A program made the position numbers and the translations under genes. Under the pieces are notes generated by a model. The model ran no database searches. It was not told the origin of the DNA and was given only the letters and a program-made list of their open reading frames with translations. From positions 62,001 through 126,000 of the forward strand of contig CAWHYW010000041.1 in NCBI GenBank assembly GCA_963833675.1: a stretch of DNA of 64,000 bases. The letters are read 5' to 3'. This DNA is from DASQDN01 sp963833675. GTDB lineage: Bacteria > Acidobacteriota > Terriglobia > Bryobacterales > Bryobacteraceae. This document shows, in pieces, positions 18,259-27,549 of this stretch (positions are counted from its first letter, which is position 1; every line of letters begins with the position of its first letter).

Positions 18259-19305
18259 TCAGAAGCCGGATGGGTGAATCCAGAAGCTCTCTCGCCATTG
18301 GCCTCCCGGAGAAATCGTCTGCAAGTCATTGTACTTACCCGCTTGCTTCAGGTTGAATGCATTGGTGGGCCCGCTCATCGGCTCGAAGCAGATGAAATCG
18401 CGATCTTTTGGCGAGTAGACCACAGCAACGGGATACTTGGGTCCATAGATGACAGCGATACGCTCTTTCGCGCCCTGGACCGCAAACTCGGTTCGCCTGT
18501 TCTGACTGGGCCCGTTCTGATTGGGAATGAGGCCGCCCAGAACGTCGTCTAAAGAAATGCCTTCCAGTTCCTGTGGGTTCTTGTAGGACATCGGCTTTTT
18601 TTCGCCGTTGGCAACTAGCGAGCTGGAAAGGACGAAGGATTCTTTCGCCGGAAGAGTGACTCTCCAGGCGTTCCGTGGCGAATCGTGAAGGCGGAAATAG
18701 GGATGGAAGCCGATGCTGACCGGCATCACCTCCGTCGAGTGATTTTCGATCATCGTTTCCACTTCGAGAACGCCGTCTTGCAGACGGTAAGTCATGTCAA
18801 GCGTATGCGCAAACGGAAACTGCGCCATGTAATCCGGATATCGCCAAAATTCCAGACGGCTTGTGACTTCAGCGCTCTTAGAAGTGGCGCTAACATTCGT
18901 GACCTTCCACTCTGAGGCGTAGGACAGCAGACCATGAATCGGCTGTTTCGTTGGATCATGCCGATAATTATTCAGAGAAGGATTGAGCGTATAGTGCTTT
19001 CCGTTGGCATAAAAGCCGTCGTGATCCAGCCGATTGGCCCAGGGCGCGAGCAACGGGTTACCGCTAAAGGTAGGCTTCTGTTTGAACTCGGCGAGATTTT
19101 TGACCGGAAAGTACATGATATTCTTTCCGTTCACCAGGAACTCGTAGGCGTTGTTACCCAGAGAAGGAGCGATGGAAACCTGCGCTTTGTGGGCGGCGTC
19201 GGCGAGGCGAATCACTTCGATGCCATCGACATTCACACGCTGGGCGGTATAGTTGGCAGCTTCTGTCATAAGTGGCAGTGCAAAAAGCAGCGCCGAGGCT
19301 TTCAT
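18259..19305 (-). CDS. Aldose 1-epimerase (mutarotase) family protein, exported
   Basis: 348 residues with a short signal peptide (MKASALLFALPLMTEAANY). GalM-family features are present: the sugar-binding NPLLAPWANRLD, the His-Gly of PIHGLLS, the catalytic-type His in IGFHPYFRL and the late acidic catalytic position in FICFEPMSGPTNAF. The family interconverts alpha and beta anomers of aldoses; a periplasmic form fits uptake of scavenged sugars. The start overlaps the stop of the upstream Cys-rich gene (ATGA), so the two are coupled. Confidence 0.87.
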   Translation of the reverse strand: MKASALLFALPLMTEAANYTAQRVNVDGIEVIRLADAAHKAQVSIAPSLGNNAYEFLVNGKNIMYFPVKNLAEFKQKPTFSGNPLLAPWANRLDHDGFYANGKHYTLNPSLNNYRHDPTKQPIHGLLSYASEWKVTNVSATSKSAEVTSRLEFWRYPDYMAQFPFAHTLDMTYRLQDGVLEVETMIENHSTEVMPVSIGFHPYFRLHDSPRNAWRVTLPAKESFVLSSSLVANGEKKPMSYKNPQELEGISLDDVLGGLIPNQNGPSQNRRTEFAVQGAKERIAVIYGPKYPVAVVYSPKDRDFICFEPMSGPTNAFNLKQAGKYNDLQTISPGGQWRESFWIHPSGF

Positions 19306-19718
19306 TCTCTATCGACTTTATCAGGCTCGATCAGATCGAGCGCGGTCTCCTGGCGGCAGCACCAGCAGATCCCCGGCGTGTAGGTGCGAATGGCGCAAAC
19401 ATCGCACCAATAGGTCACCATGAGCCGCTTGCCGTCCTTGTATGCGAATAGGGCACGCTTGTGGATCGGATTGATATCGAATTTTCCAGCGGGAGAACTC
19501 TCGCCGACAACTTCGAAATCGGAGTTGGCCAATCGCTGATCCTTGAGCACACCGACCGTGTCCTCGTCGCCGCTCAGGAGCACCAGCTTACCGTCCGGAA
19601 ATTGCAGCGCCGGTTCACCATTGGGCGCTTTCGTAAGTTTGCCTCGTACGACATTTTCAGCCGCCCGAAGCAATGTCGCCGAGATCGGAAAAAGCAATAG
19701 GAAGCGTCTACGCTCCAT
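19302..19718 (-). CDS. Exported Cys-rich hypothetical protein
   Basis: 138 residues from ATG at 19716-19718 (MERRRFLLLFPISATLLRAAEN, a signal peptide with an Arg-rich n-region). The middle part resembles a small beta-rich domain (VVRGKLTKAPNGEPALQFPDG). The C-terminus carries WCDVCAIRTYTPGICWCC, two Cys-x-x-Cys/Cys-x-Cys-Cys groups that could bind zinc or another metal or form disulfides after export. I do not recognise the family. It is coupled to the aldose-epimerase gene (ATGA overlap) and lies only 19 bases from the divergent DUF1080 gene. Confidence 0.65.
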   Translation of the reverse strand: MERRRFLLLFPISATLLRAAENVVRGKLTKAPNGEPALQFPDGKLVLLSGDEDTVGVLKDQRLANSDFEVVGESSPAGKFDINPIHKRALFAYKDGKRLMVTYWCDVCAIRTYTPGICWCCRQETALDLIEPDKVDRE

Positions 19719-19737
19719 ATTGTCATAATAGCGGCTA

Positions 19738-20379
19738 ATGCGATTCACGTTAATGGTTGCTCTGACGGGCGCTCTGCTCGCCCCGAATCTGTTTTCACAG
19801 GACAAGGGAGCCAAGCTCCCCGGAGAAGATTGGATCCAGCTTTTCAACGGGAAAGACCTCACGGGATGGACCGAGGTCGGAAAGGAGAAATGGGAGGTCC
19901 AGGACGGTATGATTCACGGCCGCGCGGTCACAAAAGAATACGGCTACCTAAAGACTGTCAAGAGCTACAAGGATTTTCAGCTTGCTCTTCAATTCAAGTG
20001 CAACGGCAATGGCAACAGCGGAGTGTTCTTCCATGTCGATTTCAAGCCTGGGACGGCCGATGTAAGCCAGGGGCTGCAGTTCGAGATCGATTGCACGCTC
20101 GGTCAACATACGGGCGGGGTTTACGGAGACGGTCGTCAGTGGATTGTCTGGCCGAATCCGGAAAATGAGATCGTGGTCCGGCGAGGGGAGTGGAATGAAT
20201 ATCTCGTGAAAGTAGACGGTAATCGCTACACGTCCCGGCTGAATGGCGTCTTGATGGTCGATTTCACCGATCCGAAACCGAAATCTTTCGATGGTCCGAT
20301 TGCGCTGCAGCTTCATTCCGGCGGCAAAGGCGACATGGTATTCAAGGAGATCTATATTCGAGACCTCAGTAAGCGGTGA
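19738..20379 (+). CDS. DUF1080 / 3-keto-disaccharide hydrolase domain protein, exported
   Basis: 213 residues with signal peptide MRFTLMVALTGALLAPNLFSQ. A single DUF1080 domain (now named 3-keto-disaccharide hydrolase) follows: WIQLFNGKDLTGWTEVG at the start, GNSGVFFHVD and YEIQ-like QGLQFEID in the middle, IALQLHSGGKGDMVFKEIYI at the end. The concanavalin-like fold binds carbohydrate, and some members cleave 3-keto-glycosides. The next gene downstream is the unrelated queG. Confidence 0.87.
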   Translation: MRFTLMVALTGALLAPNLFSQDKGAKLPGEDWIQLFNGKDLTGWTEVGKEKWEVQDGMIHGRAVTKEYGYLKTVKSYKDFQLALQFKCNGNGNSGVFFHVDFKPGTADVSQGLQFEIDCTLGQHTGGVYGDGRQWIVWPNPENEIVVRRGEWNEYLVKVDGNRYTSRLNGVLMVDFTDPKPKSFDGPIALQLHSGGKGDMVFKEIYIRDLSKR

Positions 20380-20435
20380 GGCTGTACTAGTCGTGAGACC
20401 GGGCGATCAAGTTCGTCTACCGATACGATAGTAGA

Positions 20436-21452
20436 GTGACGGTGGAAGGCCTACAGGCGATCGCCCGCGACTGCGGGTTTGAACTTGCGGGTGTCACGCC
20501 GGCATTACCCGTGAGCGATGCCGCGCTTTACAAAAATTGGGTGGACGCAGGGATGGCGGCTTCCATGCGGTACCTCACCGATTACAGGGCCGAGGTGCGA
20601 ACCGATCCCCGATTGCTCCTACCTTCTGCTCAATCCATTATTTGCGTTGCGAAGATCTATAAACAAGCCAACGCGCCGTCCCATATTTCTCAATACGCAG
20701 TGACTCGCGATTACCACGATGTCATCAAAGCCGGTTTGGAAAAACTCGCCTCGCAACTCCGTGAAACTTTCGGCGATTTCGAATATCGAAGTTTCGTGGA
20801 TACGGCGCCGTTGCTGGAACGAAGCTACGCCAGGTTGGCAGGCCTCGGTTGGATCGGGCGCAATACGTGCCTGATCAATCAGGAACTTGGATCGTGGTTG
20901 TTCCTCGGAGAACTGGTTACGTCCCTGTCGTTCGATCCGGGAATGGCGCCACCGGATCGATGCGGCACATGCACACGTTGTATTGATGCCTGTCCGACCC
21001 AGGCGCTAAGGCCCGAGGGCGTTCGCACAGTGCTCGACTCCAATCGATGCATTTCTTACTACACGATTGAGCATAGAGGAGAGATTCCGGAAGGCTTCCG
21101 CAGCGAGATGGGGGATTGGGTGTTCGGGTGTGACATCTGCCAGGATGTCTGTCCCTGGAACCGGCGCGCCACAGAAACCCAGGATCCTGCATTCGCGTCC
21201 CCATTGAATGAGATTTCTTTGGACGGTCTGGGCCGATTGTCCCCCGAAGAATTTCGCGATCGGTTCCGTCACACACCGGTGTGGCGGACCAAGTACTCAG
21301 GGTTCTTGAGAAACGTTGCGATCGCGATGGGAAACTCCGGGGATGGGCGATATCGTCCGCTTCTGGAGAGTTTGGCCGGGTCCGAAGATTCAGTAATAGC
21401 AAGTCACGCCGCCTGGGCGCTGGCAAAATTGGAAAAATCTGTTTGCGCCTGA
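20436..21452 (+). CDS. queG: Epoxyqueuosine reductase QueG
   Basis: 338 residues from a GTG start. QueG carries out the last step of queuosine biosynthesis, reducing epoxyqueuosine to queuosine in tRNA with cobalamin and two 4Fe-4S clusters. Both cluster motifs are present (CGTCTRCIDACPTQAL and CDICQDVCPWN, with upstream Cys residues), as are the family blocks SMRYLTDYRAEVRTDPRLLLP and FVDTAPLLERSYARLAGLGWIGRNT. Length is normal. Its end overlaps the start of the following TPR gene by about 10 bases. Confidence 0.93.
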   Translation: MTVEGLQAIARDCGFELAGVTPALPVSDAALYKNWVDAGMAASMRYLTDYRAEVRTDPRLLLPSAQSIICVAKIYKQANAPSHISQYAVTRDYHDVIKAGLEKLASQLRETFGDFEYRSFVDTAPLLERSYARLAGLGWIGRNTCLINQELGSWLFLGELVTSLSFDPGMAPPDRCGTCTRCIDACPTQALRPEGVRTVLDSNRCISYYTIEHRGEIPEGFRSEMGDWVFGCDICQDVCPWNRRATETQDPAFASPLNEISLDGLGRLSPEEFRDRFRHTPVWRTKYSGFLRNVAIAMGNSGDGRYRPLLESLAGSEDSVIASHAAWALAKLEKSVCA

Positions 21453-22618
21453 TACTCCTTATTTTTCTCGCGGCTTTTCTGGCCTATACCCAAGATTTTG
21501 GCAACCCACGGGCTGCCGCGGGCTTCGAACACTTCTACAATCTCGAATACGATCAGGCGGTCACGATTTTCCGCAAACTGGTGGCGGAAGATCCGTCCAG
21601 TCCCAACTACAGGAACTATGTCGCGCAAGTGGTCCTCTATCGGGAGATGTTTCGCGGCGGCGCGCTCGAAAGCGAACTCGTAAGCGGGAACAATTCGTTT
21701 CTCACGCGAGACAAGCTGGCGACGTCGGCCGACGCGGAGAAGGAATTCGATACTTCCATCAACGCCTCAATGGAGATTGCTAATGCGCGAATCGCGAAAG
21801 ATCCGAATGACGTCACCGCCCTCTACGCTCTCGGTGTGGCGCAGGCATTGCGAGCCAACTACAACTTCCTGGTTCGAAAGGCATGGATGGACGCGCTCCG
21901 CGACGCGACGGCGGCGCGTAAAGCCCACAATCGCGTGGTCGAACTGGACCCGAATCGTATCGACGCGCGGCTCATCCAAGGTGTGCACGATTACATCATT
22001 GGAAATCTTCCGTTTCACGTAAAGATTCTTGGGTTTATCGCCGGTTTCCATGGGGACCGGGAGAGCGGAATGCAGGCTCTGCGACTGGTTGCCGACAAGG
22101 GGAACCTCAGTCGCTACGATGCGCAGGTATTGCTGGCTGTAATCTATCGGCGAGAGAAGAAACCGGAGCTCGCATTGCCTCTGCTAAACGGGTTGATCGC
22201 CCGTTTTCCCCGGAACTACCTGTTTCGGCTGGAAACAGTTCAAATGTATAGCGATCGGGGTGAAAAGGAACAGGCGCTAGCCGCGCTCGAGAAGGTGGAG
22301 CAACTGAAACGAGCAGGATCACCCGGCTTCGATGCGCTCCCGATGGAGAAGGTGAATTACTACCGCGGCAATCTGCTGTTCTGGTACCGCGACGTCGATC
22401 GAGGCCTCGAGGAGATGAAGAAGGCGACCAGGCGAAACGCCGGCCTCGATCTTCATACGACGGTGATGGCCTGGATGAGACTTGGGCAGCTTAACGATAT
22501 GAAGGGCTTACGAAACGAAGCCATTAGCGCGTACAAGCAGGCGATCGCCGTGGCGCCGGACTCGGATGTTGCGAAAGAATCGCGCCAATATCTCTCGAAT
22601 CCCTACAAACGAGGGTGA
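21443..22618 (+). CDS. Exported TPR-repeat protein
   Basis: From a TTG at 21443-21445 it encodes about 391 residues starting MRLILLIFLAAFLAYTQDFG, a signal peptide; GGA lies about nine bases upstream. Upstream in-frame codons lie wholly within queG and lack a signal, so they are not used. TPR units are visible (AAGFEHFYNLEYDQAVTIF, NDVTALYALGVAQALRANY, GLRNEAISAYKQAIAVAP), with a long central region (GVHDYIIGNLPFHVKILGF) typical of Acidobacteriota TPR proteins. Probably a periplasmic scaffold; no catalytic motif. Confidence 0.78.
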   Translation: MRLILLIFLAAFLAYTQDFGNPRAAAGFEHFYNLEYDQAVTIFRKLVAEDPSSPNYRNYVAQVVLYREMFRGGALESELVSGNNSFLTRDKLATSADAEKEFDTSINASMEIANARIAKDPNDVTALYALGVAQALRANYNFLVRKAWMDALRDATAARKAHNRVVELDPNRIDARLIQGVHDYIIGNLPFHVKILGFIAGFHGDRESGMQALRLVADKGNLSRYDAQVLLAVIYRREKKPELALPLLNGLIARFPRNYLFRLETVQMYSDRGEKEQALAALEKVEQLKRAGSPGFDALPMEKVNYYRGNLLFWYRDVDRGLEEMKKATRRNAGLDLHTTVMAWMRLGQLNDMKGLRNEAISAYKQAIAVAPDSDVAKESRQYLSNPYKRG

Positions 22619-22623
22619 GGGCC

Positions 22624-24165
22624 TTAGGGAGTGACCTGCTTCGCCGACTTGGCTGGTTGAGTCTTCCGGATTTCCTCGAAGTAGCGCTGGACGTAAGTCT
22701 GGTAAATCAGCGGGATTTCATTCCGGTTGGATTCTGTAATGGCTCCGGAATGTGTCGCCGAGCTCCGGGAATACGCCGTCTTAAGCTGCTGCTTGCCGGA
22801 AGGAACCTCGACGCTCATCTCGCCTTGAATTTCCGCCGCGCGCTTGCCGAAGATCTCGCTAATTTTGCCCATAGCCGCGAGTTGCTCCGCATCCTGGATG
22901 CTCTTGTCGCCGTCCGATTTCCCCATGCCGCTCTTCGAGTTCTCACTGCCGGGTTTGTTGGCATCCTGCTGAGACGCTTGCTGCTGGCCGGGGACCTTGT
23001 CGCTGCCTTCTGATTCGCTTCCGCCTTGCGGATCCGGCGCCTGCTGACTGTCACCCTGAGCCTTGCCTTGCCCCTGCGACCCCTTCTGACTCATCTGCTG
23101 CTTACCGTCCTGTTGCTGGCTCTGGTTGGAGGCGCTCTCCTGACTGCTCTGCGGCTGGTTCGCTCCGAGTTTATTCAAGAGGTTGGCAAGGGCGTCCTTC
23201 ATTTTGTTGAGGACACCAGGATTATCACCTGCATTTTTCGGAGGTGTCTTGGGCGGAGTTTTAGAGGCTTGCTGTCCCTTCGGCGATGCGGAGGGCTGTC
23301 CGGCGCCTTCGTCTTTGCTTTCGGCAGCCTGTTGCTCTCCCGATGACGGTTCATCCGCCTTGCTTTGTTCCGTGCCTTCCGCCGCAGGATTCGGTCCCTT
23401 GCCTGGCATCCCCTTCTGATTTCCGCCGGGCTCATCGGCGACAGCTTCTACATTGGTTTGATTGGGTTTTTCTCCGGATTTCTCCGGTTCCTGTTCCAGG
23501 TCGTCGGTGGACAGGCCGAGTTGTTGGAGCTGCTTTTCGAGATGCTCCTGAACGACACTCTTTTTCGAGCTGGCAGCCTCCACCTTCGGTGGAGTCCGGA
23601 ACGTATCGAAAGTGATTCGAGCCAGCGGCTGCTGCAAGTTTAGCGAGCGCAAGATGCCATATCGCAGGGCAAATAATCCGACGGCCGCAACCGCCAGCCC
23701 ACATGCGAGATATCCGGATCGTGGAAACGCCAGCGGCAAAGCGCGTTCAATATCCGGGAGTTGGACACGCCCCGTGGCCTGCTTCTCCACGACGTCCACC
23801 AGCTCAGACGAAGCCGGCATCATCTTACGGAAGTAATAGGCGGTAGATACGCGGTCTTCGAGCGTCAGAGCCTGGTCGAGCTTTTGCGCGATTCCGTATT
23901 GGGAGATACGCCGGCGTGTGACGCGATACACTCCCAAAGTGAGACCTGCGATGAAAACGGCTACGGGCCATTGCCAATCGAGGATCTGCGTTCCGACAAG
24001 GAGGAGGATCAGCACCCCTGCGGCGCCGGCCGAACATGCGATACCGGCCTGCTGAAGGAGCAGATTCATTACGTAGCGGCGTCTCGCCCGCTTCAGAATG
24101 TCGTCAAGGCTGCCCGTAGGTGAACTCCTATCGCTGCCACCCAAGGCAGACGAATATTCTCTCAT
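22624..24165 (-). CDS. Membrane protein with long disordered Gln/Ser/Lys/Pro-rich region
   Basis: 513 residues. After a charged N-terminus there are two adjacent hydrophobic segments (about 37-80, AGAAGVLILLLVGTQIL and PVAVFIAGLTLGVYRV). A helical part follows (KLDQALTLEDRVSTAYYF), then a third membrane segment (about 150-170). Residues about 205-435 are low-complexity, rich in Q, S, K, G, P and E, and likely unstructured. The C-terminal 70 residues are more ordered again (LAAMGKISEIFGKRAAEIQG). The architecture resembles DUF4175-type proteins found near MoxR/VWA genes, but no such neighbours are present and I would not assign it. It converges with the upstream TPR gene (5-base gap). Confidence 0.65.
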   Translation of the reverse strand: MREYSSALGGSDRSSPTGSLDDILKRARRRYVMNLLLQQAGIACSAGAAGVLILLLVGTQILDWQWPVAVFIAGLTLGVYRVTRRRISQYGIAQKLDQALTLEDRVSTAYYFRKMMPASSELVDVVEKQATGRVQLPDIERALPLAFPRSGYLACGLAVAAVGLFALRYGILRSLNLQQPLARITFDTFRTPPKVEAASSKKSVVQEHLEKQLQQLGLSTDDLEQEPEKSGEKPNQTNVEAVADEPGGNQKGMPGKGPNPAAEGTEQSKADEPSSGEQQAAESKDEGAGQPSASPKGQQASKTPPKTPPKNAGDNPGVLNKMKDALANLLNKLGANQPQSSQESASNQSQQQDGKQQMSQKGSQGQGKAQGDSQQAPDPQGGSESEGSDKVPGQQQASQQDANKPGSENSKSGMGKSDGDKSIQDAEQLAAMGKISEIFGKRAAEIQGEMSVEVPSGKQQLKTAYSRSSATHSGAITESNRNEIPLIYQTYVQRYFEEIRKTQPAKSAKQVTP

Positions 24166-24204
24166 TATGGACGAAGACTACCGGAGCAGGTTACGACCAC
24201 GGTA

Positions 24205-26220
24205 ATGGACTTCCTACTAAGCATCGTAACGTTCTTTCTTTTCATAGTGACAATTGCCCTTGCGCTGGCCGTATTGCGGCTCAAGCGGCAATCCACGGAT
24301 CTGGAGACCCGGCTAGCGGCGCTGACCCGCCGGGTATATCAGCTTGAGTCCGGCGCGACACCCGGTGCCGCCGAGGCGCCAGTTCCGATTCCCCAGCCTC
24401 CGCCGCTACTACCCGAATCCCGGTCGGAACCTATACCGGCCGCTCAGGCCGAAACAAGCAAACCTCGGCAGGATTGGGAGGAGGTTGTCGGGGGAAGTTG
24501 GCTGAGCCGCGTAGGCGCGCTGATTCTCGTGATCGGCGTCGCTCTCTTCCTGGGCTATTCCCTGACACAACTTGGACCTGCCGGAAAGGTCAGCATCGGA
24601 TTCGCTGTCGGATTTTCCATGCTGCTCGCCGGTATCACTCTCCGGGGAAACGAGCGCTACGGGGTGTTCGCCACAAGCCTGATCGGGGGCGGGTGGGCTG
24701 CGGTGTATTTCACGGCGTACGCGGCGCATGCTTTGCCACCTGCTCAAGTAATCGCCAGCCCTACAGCGGGCGCCTTTTTCCTCTTTCTGGTTTCACTTGG
24801 AATGGTGGTCCACGCGCTCTGGTATGAGTCCGAGCGGGGAGCGGCGCTGGCGTTTACGTTCAGCTTTGTAAGCTTGAACGTCAGTCCTTTGACCGGGTTC
24901 TCGGTTTATGCGGTTTTGCTCCTCACGTTATCCATCCTTGCGCTGGCGTATTCCCGGCACTGGTTCCGGCTGGCTGTGACCGGAGTCATCCTTGCATACG
25001 CGACGTTCGTGATTCGCGGCGATGCTCCAGACCAACTCGCTCGGTGGGGGCTTTGGGTTCAATGGCTCGCTTTCGAAGCGTTCGACCTGCTGGATATTCG
25101 TCGCCGCGGACTGAAGCGAGGCATCGAGCGTTCGGTGTTCCTGCTGAATGCGTGCGGGTTTATCGGGGCTTCTCTGCTCTATCGATGGGATCACGTGGGA
25201 CCGTTCCTTTTCGTGTCTGCAGCTGCGTACGTTGTGAGCACATTCATTCGCGCACGGTTTCCCGCAGAGGACGTTGACGCAGGCACACGAGTACTGGGCG
25301 GCGGATTCGAAGGCGCGCTCGCCGCCGCTGCTACGTTGATGGCCGCCGCGCTTATAGAACGTTTCTCCGGTACAAACATCACACTCGCGCTGCTGCTGGA
25401 AGGCGAGATGATCGTGCTCGCCGGTCATGCGCTCGCCAATCGATTCGTCCGGGGACTCGGAGGCGCAGTGCTGTCCGTTGCTTTTCTGCACATGACGTGC
25501 GTCGATGCGATGACTTCCGGCCCTATCCGCAAATGGACGCCGGTGGCGCTTCTGATGGCGGCCGTTTTCGCCGGGAATCGCTTGAAGGGAGGCTGGGCGT
25601 ATACGGCCGGGGCGGGCATCTTGCTCGCGATGGTGACCGGCGCCGAACTACGGCGCGAATGGGTTCCTTTCGCATGGGCGAGCATTGGCTTGGTCGCTCT
25701 TTTCGTTGCGTTGCGAAGGAACTGGACCGATGTACGTCTGCAGCATCCAATCTGGATGTCGATTACGTTTGTCGCGGGCGCAATTGCCACAACCTATGGG
25801 TCACGCGCCGTACTACCCATCGCCTTGACCGTGGTTGTGTTCTATCTATGCGAGTTGCTGTTGAAGCACGCTGCCGCTTGGGAGGGTTTGGAACGATTCG
25901 CCGGCCCTTTTAACTCGGTGCTCGGAACGATCCTGCTGACGATCCTGTTGTTCCAGGAAGTACAAGGCCGTTTGCTCACAGTCGCGCTTGGAATCGAAGG
26001 CGCCGGGCTTCTGGTCGCCGGCATGATTGTATCCGAGCGGGTGATGCGTCTCTCGGGTCTGGTGCTATTTTTGCTTTGCATCGGCAAAGCCTTCCTCTAC
26101 GACCTCCGGCAACTGGACACTTTCAGCCGGATTGTGTCATTCATCGTGCTCGGACTGTTGCTGTTGGGCGCCTCGTGGGTGTACACGCGCTTCCGGGAGC
26201 GCATCCGGAAGTTATTGTGA
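24205..26220 (+). CDS. DUF2339 polytopic membrane protein
   Basis: 671 residues. It has an N-terminal membrane segment, a short coiled-coil-like stretch (RQSTDLETRLAALTRRVYQLE) and a Pro-rich linker (about 58-85). The hallmark DUF2339 start comes next (WEEVVGGSWLSRVGALILVIG), then some 18-20 hydrophobic segments to the end. Family function is unknown; it is usually predicted as an inner-membrane protein. It lies divergent from the disordered membrane protein (39-base gap). Confidence 0.85.
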   Translation: MDFLLSIVTFFLFIVTIALALAVLRLKRQSTDLETRLAALTRRVYQLESGATPGAAEAPVPIPQPPPLLPESRSEPIPAAQAETSKPRQDWEEVVGGSWLSRVGALILVIGVALFLGYSLTQLGPAGKVSIGFAVGFSMLLAGITLRGNERYGVFATSLIGGGWAAVYFTAYAAHALPPAQVIASPTAGAFFLFLVSLGMVVHALWYESERGAALAFTFSFVSLNVSPLTGFSVYAVLLLTLSILALAYSRHWFRLAVTGVILAYATFVIRGDAPDQLARWGLWVQWLAFEAFDLLDIRRRGLKRGIERSVFLLNACGFIGASLLYRWDHVGPFLFVSAAAYVVSTFIRARFPAEDVDAGTRVLGGGFEGALAAAATLMAAALIERFSGTNITLALLLEGEMIVLAGHALANRFVRGLGGAVLSVAFLHMTCVDAMTSGPIRKWTPVALLMAAVFAGNRLKGGWAYTAGAGILLAMVTGAELRREWVPFAWASIGLVALFVALRRNWTDVRLQHPIWMSITFVAGAIATTYGSRAVLPIALTVVVFYLCELLLKHAAAWEGLERFAGPFNSVLGTILLTILLFQEVQGRLLTVALGIEGAGLLVAGMIVSERVMRLSGLVLFLLCIGKAFLYDLRQLDTFSRIVSFIVLGLLLLGASWVYTRFRERIRKLL

Positions 26221-26263
26221 CGGCGATTCGGTAAAGCGCTACACTGTACCAATCCCGACGTCT

Positions 26264-27043
26264 ATGAGACTGAAATCCTATACTCTCGACGCGTTTACCA
26301 GCCATGTTTTCGGCGGCAATCCGGCAGCCGTTTGTCCGTTGGCCGAGTGGCTGGATGATGCCACGATGCAAAGCATTGCCGCTGAGAATAACCTGTCTGA
26401 AACTGCCTTCTTCGTCCCAGACGGTGATGGTTATCACATTCGTTGGTTCACTCCGACCTGTGAAGTGGAGCTCTGTGGACACGCGACACTCGCGTCATCG
26501 TATGTGATCTTTAATCACATCGCGCCCGGAAAGAATGAAATCAGTTTCCGCGCGCTCGCCGGGTCACTGCGGGTCACGCGCGATGGAGAATTGCTCAGTC
26601 TCGATTTTCCTTCGAGACCTCCCGAGTCCATTGATGCTCCGGTGGATATCGTCGCAGCGCTAGGAGTTCCACCCGACGAAATGTGGAAGGCGCGCGATCA
26701 CCTTGCCGTATTCAGTCACGAAGATGTCGTCCGCACGTTGAATCCGGACATGGCCCGGCTCGCCCAGGTTGACATGTATGCCCTGATCGTGACGGCTCCA
26801 GGCAAGGACTGCGACTTCGTTTCGCGGTTCTTTGCTCCTGGCCGGGGTATCGATGAAGACCCTGTCACCGGATCCGCGCATTGCACGCTGATTCCGTACT
26901 GGGCGCGACGGCTCGGTAAGACCAAGCTTCACGCGCGACAGGTGTCGAAGCGGGGCGGGGAACTCTTCTGCGAACTCAGCGGCGATCGGGTAACGATCTC
27001 AGGGCGTGTGGCACTGTATTCCGAAGGAACGATTCACGTTTAG
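26264..27043 (+). CDS. PhzF family isomerase/epimerase
   Basis: 259 residues from ATG at 26264. PhzF-type features are present: FTSHVFGGNPAAVCPLAEWL at the N-terminus, the general acid/base Glu in NNLSETAFF, HIRWFTPTCEVELCGHATLAS and the late GSAHCTLIPYWARRLGK. The fold is the diaminopimelate-epimerase fold. Family members isomerise small metabolites (for example in phenazine synthesis), but no phenazine genes are present, so the substrate is unknown. It converges with the DinB gene, overlapping it by 4 bases. Confidence 0.88.
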   Translation: MRLKSYTLDAFTSHVFGGNPAAVCPLAEWLDDATMQSIAAENNLSETAFFVPDGDGYHIRWFTPTCEVELCGHATLASSYVIFNHIAPGKNEISFRALAGSLRVTRDGELLSLDFPSRPPESIDAPVDIVAALGVPPDEMWKARDHLAVFSHEDVVRTLNPDMARLAQVDMYALIVTAPGKDCDFVSRFFAPGRGIDEDPVTGSAHCTLIPYWARRLGKTKLHARQVSKRGGELFCELSGDRVTISGRVALYSEGTIHV

Positions 27044-27549
27044 GATTGCGAATCGGCCCGCCGTGAGAAATAGAACACATGCAGATCGGTTGCTATCGGC
27101 GTATAGCCGAGCTGCCGGAGCATCGTGGTGATTTGGCCGCGATGATAACTTGCATGATTAACCACGTGAAGGACCACTTGCCAGATCGGCAACTCATGCT
27201 CTAGTCCGGCAAGATTCCTGTACCTCAGGTTCGCCTCGAGGTTGCCGGCGACTGATAACCACTGCTGAAACTCTTCCGCCGTTCGTGCCCACGCGTCGGC
27301 CAGCTTGTGGATGGTCCATGATTCATCAGGATCGCCAAGCGTAAGCCTCGGCGATCCCTTCAAACGAGAGAGCCAAATTCGGTCAGCCTGATAGATATGA
27401 ACCAGAGTTGCGAGGATGCCTCCTTGCGAGTTGCCCAGGTCCCTTGAAAGTTCTTCGTCATTGAGCGCGCGAGCAGCCTGAATCGACCGCTCACTTGCCC
27501 AACGCGAATAGTCGATCTGTAAGCCCAGGAAGTCTGCGTCAATCTTCAT
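27040..27549 (-). CDS. DinB family metal-binding four-helix protein
   Basis: 169 residues. DinB/YfiT-type proteins are four-helix bundles with three His residues binding a divalent metal; here the ligands would be the His in TLVHIYQADRIW and the two in HVVNHASYHRGQI. Some members transfer thiols such as bacillithiol or mycothiol, others are uncharacterised. It overlaps the end of acs by 11 bases and is probably co-transcribed behind it. Confidence 0.85.
   Translation of the reverse strand: MKIDADFLGLQIDYSRWASERSIQAARALNDEELSRDLGNSQGGILATLVHIYQADRIWLSRLKGSPRLTLGDPDESWTIHKLADAWARTAEEFQQWLSVAGNLEANLRYRNLAGLEHELPIWQVVLHVVNHASYHRGQITTMLRQLGYTPIATDLHVFYFSRRADSQS

Noticed and set aside
23026..23643. 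Several plus-strand frames opposite the disordered membrane protein
   Set aside because: The repetitive Gln/Ser/Pro codons on the minus strand leave open frames on the other strand by composition; the translations are Leu/Arg/Cys-rich and look artificial.
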